NCBI GenBank assembly: GCA_905235825.1
Contig: CAJONH010000189.1
Span: 1 to 5,144 of the forward strand
Direction: 5' to 3'
Length of the DNA stretch: 5,144 nt
From: Candidatus Gastranaerophilales bacterium
GTDB taxonomy: Bacteria; Cyanobacteriota; Vampirovibrionia; Gastranaerophilales; Gastranaerophilaceae
Below are positions 1 to 4,900 of the stretch, piece by piece (the first letter of the stretch is position 1; the number at the start of each line of letters is the position of its first letter). The position numbers and the translations under genes are program-made. Under the pieces are notes generated by a model. That model was not told the origin of the DNA, made no database searches, and saw only the letters and a program-made list of their open reading frames with translations.

Positions 1-702
1 CAAAGCTATTATTATCAGCCTGTAAGTTTATGTAAAAGTCCTCGCAGTGACGGAAAAATTGATGCTTTACACCCTAAATTTAATGATGTTACAACTTACT
101 TTGACCAAATCGATTGGGAAAATCTGCCCAATTCCTTTGTAATCAAGTGTAATCACGGATGCAAATGGCAATTTATAATAAAAGATAAAGAAGCGTTTCT
201 AAAAAACAAACGATTGTTCGATATTGTAAAAAGAAACATAACAGGCTGGCTGGAACAGGAATTTTGGTGTTTTCAAGGCTTTGAAATGCAATATAAAAAT
301 ATAAAATCTGCAATAATTATAGAACCTTTAATGAGAGAGAATATAAATACAGCACAGACTGAAATTGAAGTATTTTGTTTTAAAGGAATACCAAAATTAG
401 TACACAAAATATATCCTGATAAACCAAATACATTATGTGTATATGATGAAAATTTAAATAACTGTAATATTAAATTTTTAAATGAATATGTCGTAAGTAA
501 AGATAATGATAAAGGTTTTCTCAAATCAGCAGTTGAGTTATCTGCAAAACTATCAAAAAATTTTAATTTTATTCGTGTAGATTGGATATTATATAAGAAT
601 AAAATATATTTTGGAGAAATGACATTTACTCCTTATTCCGGTTTTGCCTACGGACTCAGCAAAAAAGATAATAATTATTTAGGAGGTTTAATACAAATAT
701 GA
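1..702 (+). CDS. TupA-like ATP-grasp protein, 3' part (start lies before the window)
   Basis: The frame is open from base 1 and gives 233 residues before TGA at 700-702, so the 5' end is missing. A TTG at 214 is only an internal Leu codon, because family motifs lie upstream of it. I recognise the TupA-like ATP-grasp family (Pfam ATPgrasp_TupA). Hallmarks, numbered from the first in-window residue, are LPNSFVIKCNHG (42-53), an EMQYKNIK segment followed by IIIEPL (95-110), EVFCFKGIPKL (123-133), IRVDW (191-195) and the acidic IYFGEMTFTPYSGF (202-215). ATP-grasp enzymes join a carboxylate to an amine through an acyl phosphate. TupA itself belongs to teichuronopeptide synthesis in an alkaliphilic Bacillus, and relatives sit in capsule and surface-polysaccharide loci. 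The substrate here is unknown. The protein is probably cytoplasmic, as no signal or membrane segment is visible. The stop overlaps the next start (ATGA), so the two are translationally coupled. A second family member begins at 4901. Confidence 0.87.
   Translation, partial: QSYYYQPVSLCKSPRSDGKIDALHPKFNDVTTYFDQIDWENLPNSFVIKCNHGCKWQFIIKDKEAFLKNKRLFDIVKRNITGWLEQEFWCFQGFEMQYKNIKSAIIIEPLMRENINTAQTEIEVFCFKGIPKLVHKIYPDKPNTLCVYDENLNNCNIKFLNEYVVSKDNDKGFLKSAVELSAKLSKNFNFIRVDWILYKNKIYFGEMTFTPYSGFAYGLSKKDNNYLGGLIQI
681..686 (+). promoter_or_regulatory. Shine-Dalgarno sequence of the Cys-rich gene
   Basis: A full AGGAGG lies inside the last codons of the ATP-grasp gene, 12 bases before the ATG at 699. The gap is longer than ideal. 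It is the only strong ribosome binding site seen in this AT-rich window and supports ATG 699 as a real start, beside the coupling by the 4-base overlap. Confidence 0.65.
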
Positions 703-1091
703 ATTATGATTTAGTAGAAGGTTTAAATGAAAATCAAATTCTTGAATTATACGACGATGTAATATTAAGAGAACATATAAAGATATCAGATAGTTGTAAT
801 TCTGTCCTGACCGTATGCGGTGGAAGGTACACCTACGTTTATTTTTGTCAAGACGATAATACCGGGAAATGGAATAGTGTATCCGGAACTTTTGATGGAC
901 AATATATAACAACTGCAGAAAATAAATTACCATCAACAATGGCACCATGGGATTGTTTTTGTCAGGCTGCAGGAACAATAAGAACTAACGGAAATGTTTA
1001 TAATGCAGCGTTAATAGAATGCAGCAATGTTCCAACTACTTATGGTGTGTGTGCCAGTGGAAGATTTGATAATATAGTTCCTTGTCCTTAA
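699..1091 (+). CDS. Small 8-cysteine protein of unknown function, possibly a RiPP-precursor-like peptide
   Basis: This encodes 130 residues and ends in TAA. I do not recognise a family. The start at ATG 699 is backed by AGGAGG at 681-686 and by the ATGA overlap with the upstream ATP-grasp gene. The first 32 residues have no cysteine and are acidic and probably helical (LNENQILELYDDV at 9-21). The remaining 98 residues hold all eight cysteines (33, 40, 50, 86, 88, 108, 118, 129) and are rich in Gly, Thr, Asn and aromatics. The protein ends Cys-Pro. Two segments look alike, C40-GGRY-x2-V-x2-C50 and C118-ASGRF-x2-I-x2-C129, which hints at an internal repeat. There is no Sec signal peptide, lipobox or membrane helix. 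The split into a Cys-free leader-like head and a Cys-rich tail, next to an ATP-grasp enzyme, resembles a ribosomal peptide precursor, but this is inference. A disulfide-rich structural or surface protein, or a metal-binding protein, is also possible. Confidence 0.72.
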   Translation: MNYDLVEGLNENQILELYDDVILREHIKISDSCNSVLTVCGGRYTYVYFCQDDNTGKWNSVSGTFDGQYITTAENKLPSTMAPWDCFCQAAGTIRTNGNVYNAALIECSNVPTTYGVCASGRFDNIVPCP

Positions 1092-1160
1092 TATAATTCT
1101 GCTGATGATATAATACAGTAAAATTGCAATATGATTTTCTGCTATTGGCTTAGCAAGTAG

Positions 1161-1188
1161 GGTTGACTTTAGTCAACCGGTTTATTTT
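1161..1188 (+). terminator. Probable terminator after the ATP-grasp/Cys-rich pair
   Basis: GGTTGAC-TTTA-GTCAACC (1161-1178) is a perfect 7-base-pair stem with a 4-base loop, followed by GG and then TTTATTTT. It lies 70 bases past the Cys-rich stop on the same strand. The T-run is interrupted and does not touch the stem, so it is a weak terminator by the usual rules. It could instead be one copy of a dispersed palindrome. Confidence 0.45.
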
Positions 1189-1257
1189 GGGCATACTTTA
1201 GTTATTGAGATTGATATGTAACATGACAAATTTTGACCGGAGTCTGATTATACAAAT

Positions 1258-1338
1258 CGTCATTCTTGCGATAGCGAAGAATCTTAAGTAGTGATAATTT
1301 TGAATAGATACTTCGGCTAAAGCCTCGCAGTATGACCG
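1258..1338. repeat. Degenerate REP/MITE-like inverted repeat
   Basis: The left arm (1258-1284) begins CGTCATTCTTGCGA and ends TAGCGAAGAATCT. The right arm (1306-1338), read on the other strand, contains GTCATACTGCGA and then TAGCCGAAGTATCT. The arms match over most of their length, with a few substitutions and one small gap, around a centre of about 21 bases. The pattern GTCATTCT...GCGAAGAATCT facing its own complement is typical of short non-coding palindromic elements dispersed through many bacterial genomes. It codes for nothing. Having diverged arms, this copy looks old. Confidence 0.6.
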
Positions 1339-1367
1339 GATGTTTTTGCTTTAGTGTGAATACACCC

Positions 1368-1395
1368 AAAAAAAGGCGGGTGTATAATTCCCGCT
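1368..1395 (-). terminator. Intrinsic terminator on the minus strand
   Basis: Read on the minus strand, this is GCGGG, a 9-base loop, CCCGC, one C, and then seven T (the A-run at 1368-1374). The short GC stem followed directly by a T-run is a standard intrinsic terminator. The only minus-strand transcript reaching it is that of XRE-deoC-mnmG, whose last stop is at 1765, so the 3' untranslated tail would be about 370 bases and antisense to the broken regulator at 1509-1716. Confidence 0.55.
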
Positions 1396-1508
1396 ATTAC
1401 TACGTAAATATAATTTTTTTAAATTAATATTTTATTTGATAGTCTATAGAACAATTAATATGATTATAAGTTATCGAATAATTGTTGTCAAGACTATAAA
1501 ATTGACTT

Positions 1509-1716
1509 ATGAACGAACAGAAGTTACTTGTAAATTTTGGATTAAATTGCAAAGAACAAAACTTAAACTGTCACAATACGATATTGTTAATAAAACAGGT
1601 TTTAGTAAATCTTATGTCAGTAAAATAGGGCAAAACATAACATTTCTTTAGCGAATGCTATGAAATTTGCACAGATATATAATAAAACAATTGAAGAACT
1701 TACAAAAGATATATAA
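1509..1716 (+). pseudogene. Broken XRE-family helix-turn-helix regulator
   Basis: Three short reading frames in a row spell out a single small XRE-type DNA-binding protein. ATG 1509 opens with MNEQKLLVNFG. One base appears lost near 1540. The next frame gives IKLQRTKLKLSQYDIV and then TGFSKSYVSKI, the core of the helix-turn-helix with its recognition helix. Near 1627 a second loss, of one or four bases (the expected Glu after KI is missing), moves to the third frame, RAKHNISLANAMKFAQIYNK and then TIEELTKDI, closed by TAA at 1714-1716. Joined, these give about 68 residues in the usual XRE order, ending with the typical IEEL helix. As written, the middle frame stops at 1649-1651. It runs open further upstream (TTG 1436, ATG 1460), but that extension does not look like part of the family. 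A sequencing error cannot be excluded, although two nearby shifts favour real decay. Confidence 0.68.
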
Positions 1717-1764
1717 AAACTATTTTTTACACTTTCAGATATTTCAATATCAAAAAAATAAATA

Positions 1765-3630
1765 CTATTTTATATTATGCGATTCAATCATAACCATTAA
1801 TACGGATATATCAGCAGGTTTTACCCCGCCTATTCTTGAGGCTTGACCTAATGTTAAGGGTCTGATTTTTGAAAGTTTATCACGTGTTTCAATAGATATA
1901 TGATTTATTGCCGAATAATCAATATCAGACGGTATTCTGATTTTTTCAAGTTTATCGGACATATTAACCTGTTCTAATTGACGTTTAATATACCCTTCAT
2001 ATTTAATTTTTATTTCTATTTGTTCATACATTTCACGTGATAAATGCTGTGAAGCCGTACTTTCATCAGCTTCTTGCAATATCTTATAAGAAATGTTAGG
2101 ACGTTTTAAAAGTTCTGCAAGTTTTAATCCTCTATCTATATGTTCGCCGTATTTTGAAAGAATTTCATTTACTTTATCGGAAGGTGATATTTTTTCATTT
2201 TGGAGTCTTATTATTTCATTTTCTATTATTTTTTGTTTATTTAAAAAATTATCATAACGTTCTTTTGATATCAGACCTGCTTCATATCCTATTTTTGTAA
2301 GTCTTTCATCAGCGTTATCCTGTCTTAATAAAAGCCTGTATTCACTTCTTGAAGTCAGCATTCTGTATGGTTCATCTATATCTTTTGTTACAAGGTCATC
2401 AACAAGAGTACCCAGATAAGATGATTCTCTTGACAGAGTTAACATTTCTTTATTTTGCAAATATTTTATTGCGTTTAATCCTGCCAAAAGTCCTTGTGCG
2501 GCGGCTTCTTCGTAGCCTGATGTTCCGTTTATCTGCCCTGCACAGAATAAACCTTTTATCTTTTTTGTCATCAATGTATGATTTAATTGAATGGCAGGCA
2601 TATAATCGTATTCAACGGCATAAGCAGGCTTCATAACGTGTACATTTTCCAACCCCGGCAATGATTGAAGCATTTGTATTTGAACATCGGCGGGAAGACT
2701 TGTTGAAAAACCGCCTACATACATTTCATAAGTATTTTTGCCTTCGGGTTCAATAAAAATATGGTGTGAAGGATTATGAGCAAATCGTACGACCTTATCT
2801 TCAATTGAAGGACAGTATCTTGGCCCTCTGCCGTGAATTAATCCCGAATACATTGGTGATTTATCAAGGTTGGCACGAATTATTTCATGGGTTTTATTCG
2901 TAGTCCTTGTGAGCCAGCATGGATACTGTTCTTTTACGGGTCTATTCGGTAAAAAGGAAAAGAAAGAAGGGTCTTCATCTCCGGGTTGAATTGTCATTTC
3001 ATCAAAATTTATTGTACGGCCGTCGACTCTTGCAGGAGTACCCGTTTTTAATCGTCCTATAGTAAAACCCAGTGATTTTAAACACGGTGAAAGTCCTTTT
3101 GCACTTGCTTCTCCGAGTCTTCCAAATTCCAAATATTTTAATCCTACCCAAATTCTGGCTTCCAAAGAGGTTCCTGTTGTTAAAATTATGCAGGGGGCGA
3201 AATATTCCTGTCCGAATTCATCTCGAAATCCTTTTACTTTGTCATTTTCCGTTATAAGTTCGGTAACACAGCACTGTTTTAAAGATAAATTTTGTTCCTT
3301 TTCCAGTAAATTCCTTACAAACCGCATATATTCTTTTTTATCGGACTGAGCCCGCAACGCTCTTACGGCAGGGCCTTTTGAAGAATTTAACATTTTTAAC
3401 TGCATATAAGTCGCATCGGCAGCAATACCCATTATTCCGCCAAGAGCATCAATTTCACGAACCAGACATGATTTTGCGGGGCCGCCTATTGCGGGATTAC
3501 AAGGCATCAGGGCTATATTATCAAGATTTAAAGTCGCAAGCAAAGTTTTTGCACCTGACTTTGAACATGCCATAGCTGCTTCACATCCTGCGTGTCCCGC
3601 ACCAACTACTATTACATCATACTTAAACAT
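1765..3630 (-). CDS. mnmG: tRNA uridine-5-carboxymethylaminomethyl synthesis enzyme MnmG (GidA)
   Basis: MnmG works with the GTPase MnmE, using FAD, NADH and methylenetetrahydrofolate, to place the (carboxymethyl)aminomethyl group on C5 of wobble uridine 34 in several tRNAs. The product is 621 residues, the normal length. The FAD-binding GAGHAG lies at 10-15. Both family signatures are intact: GPRYCPSIEDKVVRF (269-283), and the segment at 364-387 starting AGQINGTSGYEEAAAQG. The two conserved cysteines are present, C44 in PCNPAIGG and C273 in RYCPS. The C-terminal domain ends with a conserved stretch containing PLTLGQASRIGG (591-602). The start gives the usual N-terminus, MFKYDVIVVGAGHAG. No Shine-Dalgarno sequence is visible before it. 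The gene lies 71 bases after deoC with no terminator between, so it is probably the last gene of the operon. The partner mnmE is not in the window. The stop is TAG. Confidence 0.98.
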   Translation of the reverse strand: MFKYDVIVVGAGHAGCEAAMACSKSGAKTLLATLNLDNIALMPCNPAIGGPAKSCLVREIDALGGIMGIAADATYMQLKMLNSSKGPAVRALRAQSDKKEYMRFVRNLLEKEQNLSLKQCCVTELITENDKVKGFRDEFGQEYFAPCIILTTGTSLEARIWVGLKYLEFGRLGEASAKGLSPCLKSLGFTIGRLKTGTPARVDGRTINFDEMTIQPGDEDPSFFSFLPNRPVKEQYPCWLTRTTNKTHEIIRANLDKSPMYSGLIHGRGPRYCPSIEDKVVRFAHNPSHHIFIEPEGKNTYEMYVGGFSTSLPADVQIQMLQSLPGLENVHVMKPAYAVEYDYMPAIQLNHTLMTKKIKGLFCAGQINGTSGYEEAAAQGLLAGLNAIKYLQNKEMLTLSRESSYLGTLVDDLVTKDIDEPYRMLTSRSEYRLLLRQDNADERLTKIGYEAGLISKERYDNFLNKQKIIENEIIRLQNEKISPSDKVNEILSKYGEHIDRGLKLAELLKRPNISYKILQEADESTASQHLSREMYEQIEIKIKYEGYIKRQLEQVNMSDKLEKIRIPSDIDYSAINHISIETRDKLSKIRPLTLGQASRIGGVKPADISVLMVMIESHNIK

Positions 3631-3701
3631 ATTTAAATTATATGCTAAAAAAAATTATGTCGTTATATTGGATTTATAATTATATACAAACCATTACTTA
3701 A

Positions 3702-4355
3702 TTAATACTCTCGTATAATTGAAACGCCTGAACTTGTACCAAGCCTGTTTGCACCGGCATTTATTAAAGCTACAGCCTGTTCTTTTGTTTTTATTCCGCC
3801 TGATGCTTTAATTTTAACGCTGCTTCCTTTAAGGGTTTCAGCCATAAGTTTAATATCTTCAATTTTGGCACCAATGCCGTTTTTTACAAAACCTGTTGAT
3901 GTTTTTGCGAAATCTGCTTTTGACTCTTTTATAATTTCACAAGCCTTGACTATTTCTTCTTGTGACAGTAAATCCGTTTCTATAATTACTTTTAAAATAT
4001 TATTCGGACATACTTTTTTTACGGTTTCAATATCTTTTTTCACATAGGAATAATCTTTGTCTTTTAATGCCTGTACATTTATTACCATATCTATTTCATC
4101 GGCACCGTTTTCAATTGCTTCTTTTGCTTCAAAAGCCTTTGTTGAAGAAGTACAGGCACCAAGAGGAAATCCTACAACCGTAACTGTTTTTATATGTGTA
4201 TCTTTTAAATAATCTTTTGCATGTTTTGTATTTCTGCCGTTTACACAGACCCCGAAAAATTTGTATTGTTTGGCTTCTTCGTATAATTTCAGCAAATTTT
4301 CTTCTGTTGCATCCTGTTTTAATAAAGTATGTTCTATATAATTATTAAGCTCCAT
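3702..4355 (-). CDS. deoC: Deoxyribose-phosphate aldolase (DERA)
   Basis: DeoC cleaves 2-deoxy-D-ribose 5-phosphate to glyceraldehyde 3-phosphate and acetaldehyde, the last step of deoxynucleoside breakdown in the cytoplasm. The product is 217 residues, typical of the short bacterial form, and forms a single TIM barrel. The Schiff-base lysine is K151 in DFAKTSTGF, the second active-site lysine is K183 in VKIKASGGIKT, and the catalytic aspartate is D89 in ADEIDMVINV. The VVGFPLGA motif (60-67) and the C-terminal RLGTSSG phosphate-binding turn (204-210) are also present, so the enzyme should be active. AGGGGA at 4366-4371, 10 bases upstream, supports the ATG. The gene lies 48 bases after the XRE gene and 71 before mnmG on the same strand. 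No other deo genes (phosphorylases, phosphopentomutase) are in view. Confidence 0.97.
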   Translation of the reverse strand: MELNNYIEHTLLKQDATEENLLKLYEEAKQYKFFGVCVNGRNTKHAKDYLKDTHIKTVTVVGFPLGACTSSTKAFEAKEAIENGADEIDMVINVQALKDKDYSYVKKDIETVKKVCPNNILKVIIETDLLSQEEIVKACEIIKESKADFAKTSTGFVKNGIGAKIEDIKLMAETLKGSSVKIKASGGIKTKEQAVALINAGANRLGTSSGVSIIREY

Positions 4356-4365
4356 TTTATATATT

Positions 4366-4371
4366 TCCCCT
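4366..4371 (-). promoter_or_regulatory. Shine-Dalgarno sequence of deoC
   Basis: On the minus strand AGGGGA lies 10 bases before the deoC ATG (4353-4355). It stands out because neither the XRE gene nor mnmG has a recognisable site. Confidence 0.55.
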
Positions 4372-4403
4372 TATTACTAATGTTTTATATTCTAATTATG
4401 TAT

Positions 4404-4745
4404 TTAACTTCTAAGATTTTCTTGAATTTTATAAATTGTTTTTAAGAAAGTTTCATCTGAATTTTCAATAATCTTATGCATTTTATTTTTTATATAAACA
4501 ATGTCATGATTATCATTAAAATTGAACAGTTCTTTTAATTCAATTTGAAAAGCGTTTGCAATTTTTACCAATAAATCAAATGATGGATTTGTTCGTGCTA
4601 ATTCAAGTTTTGAAATATGATTAGTGGAATAATTTACCAATTCAGCTAATTTATCTTGAGTAAAACCGTTTTTATTACGTAAATCAGCAATGCGTTTTCC
4701 TAAATTTATTAATTCTTCCGTACTTTGCATATCCATATCATTCAT
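4404..4745 (-). CDS. XRE-family helix-turn-helix transcriptional regulator
   Basis: This is a 113-residue DNA-binding protein. An HTH_3/Cro-C1 domain spans about residues 15-73, from LGKRIADLRNKNGFTQ through the recognition region STNHISKLE (40-48) to NPSFDLLVKIANAF and IELKELF. Residues 80-113 (DIVYIKNKMHK onward) are charged and probably helical, as in small XRE repressors that dimerise through a C-terminal helix. There is no peptidase or ligand domain. The start at 4745 is the longest choice. ATGs also occur at codons 4 and 6, and none has a clear Shine-Dalgarno sequence, so the true N-terminus may be a few residues shorter without touching the domain. It is first in the apparent XRE-deoC-mnmG operon and faces the ATP-grasp gene at 4901 across a region full of palindromes, which suggests autoregulation. 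The targets are inferred, not shown. Confidence 0.93.
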   Translation of the reverse strand: MNDMDMQSTEELINLGKRIADLRNKNGFTQDKLAELVNYSTNHISKLELARTNPSFDLLVKIANAFQIELKELFNFNDNHDIVYIKNKMHKIIENSDETFLKTIYKIQENLRS

Positions 4746-4774
4746 AGTAAAACTAATTTAAATTACAATAAATT

Positions 4775-4785
4775 GAATACTATTC
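4775..4785. promoter_or_regulatory. Short palindrome GAATACTATTC, possible operator
   Basis: This is a perfect 5-base dyad around a central C, 30 bases upstream of the XRE start codon. It lies close to the second palindrome at 4788-4800. A small palindrome of this kind in front of a self-regulating XRE gene is a plausible binding site, but in such AT-rich DNA it could be chance. Confidence 0.3.
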
Positions 4786-4787
4786 TA

Positions 4788-4800
4788 ATATTGACAATAT
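4788..4800. promoter_or_regulatory. Palindrome ATATTGACAATAT, candidate XRE operator
   Basis: This is a perfect 6-base dyad around a central A, with TTG/CAA half-sites of a kind seen in operators of XRE-type repressors. It contains TTGACA (4791-4796), a perfect -35 hexamer on the plus strand, and TTGTCA on the minus strand. A protein bound here could block either divergent promoter. I could not find a well-spaced, good -10 for the plus-strand TTGACA. Confidence 0.42.
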
Positions 4801-4803
4801 AAA

Positions 4804-4852
4804 ATAATCATGATATTCATATAAGTATATTTTATATGAATATCATGATTAT
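4804..4852. repeat. Perfect inverted repeat, 21-base arms with a 7-base centre
   Basis: The arms at 4804-4824 and 4832-4852 are exact reverse complements around GTATATT. Each arm contains the palindrome ATCATGAT (4807-4814 and 4843-4850). The repeat lies between the divergent XRE and ATP-grasp genes, about 60 bases from the XRE start and 48 from the ATP-grasp start. It is not followed by a T-run on either strand, so it is not an ordinary terminator. A double operator, a structured RNA leader or a cruciform site would fit. Confidence 0.75.
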
Positions 4853-4865
4853 AAATACATATTTA

Positions 4866-4871
4866 TATAAT
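4866..4871 (+). promoter_or_regulatory. Candidate -10 box of the right-hand ATP-grasp gene
   Basis: TATAAT matches the consensus exactly and lies 29 bases before the ATG at 4901, which would give a leader of about 20 bases. The expected -35 position (about 4843-4848, TCATGA) is a poor match and falls inside the right arm of the inverted repeat, as expected of an activated or repressed promoter. In DNA this AT-rich, chance TATAAT strings are common. Confidence 0.35.
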
Positions 4872-4900
4872 GAAAAGTAAAACATAAAAGAAACATTGAT

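Larger units (their letters stand above)
1092..1508. other. Non-coding region rich in inverted repeats
   Basis: I see no convincing coding region or RNA gene in these 417 bases. They separate the plus-strand pair ending at 1091 from a broken regulator gene and the converging mnmG operon. They hold a perfect hairpin (1161-1178), a degenerate long inverted repeat (1258-1338), a direct repeat TGACCGGA (1234-1241 and 1333-1340) and a pair of overlapping hairpins (1360-1394). Bases 1395-1508 are very AT-rich and may include the old promoter of the regulator remnant. Confidence 0.6.

Noticed and set aside
214..702. TTG at 214 as the start of the ATP-grasp gene
   Set aside because: The frame is open to base 1 and the upstream part encodes the family motif LPNSFVIKCNHG, so the real start is outside the window.
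688..978. Minus-strand open frame of 96 codons
   Set aside because: It lies opposite the well-supported Cys-rich gene, has no ribosome binding site and resembles no protein family.
1738..1751. GATATTTCAATATC as a terminator for mnmG
   Set aside because: The stem is short and purely AT-rich apart from the end pair, and on the minus strand the T-run comes before it, not after.
2349..3575. Plus-strand open frames at 2349-2636, 3072-3257 and 3378-3575
   Set aside because: All lie antisense within mnmG, whose motifs are intact along its full length. They are shadows of its codon pattern.
3637..3642. TATAAT on the minus strand just before mnmG as its own promoter
   Set aside because: It is only about 7 bases from the start codon and lacks a recognisable -35, so it would give a leaderless transcript. 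Chance is likely in this AT-rich gap.
3865..4047. Plus-strand open frame of 60 codons
   Set aside because: It is antisense inside deoC, over the active-site lysine region, and has no support of its own.
4870..4887. Upstream ATG at 4870 as a start or leader peptide for the right-hand ATP-grasp gene
   Set aside because: It reads only five codons before TAA, is out of frame with ATG 4901 and overlaps the candidate -10 box.
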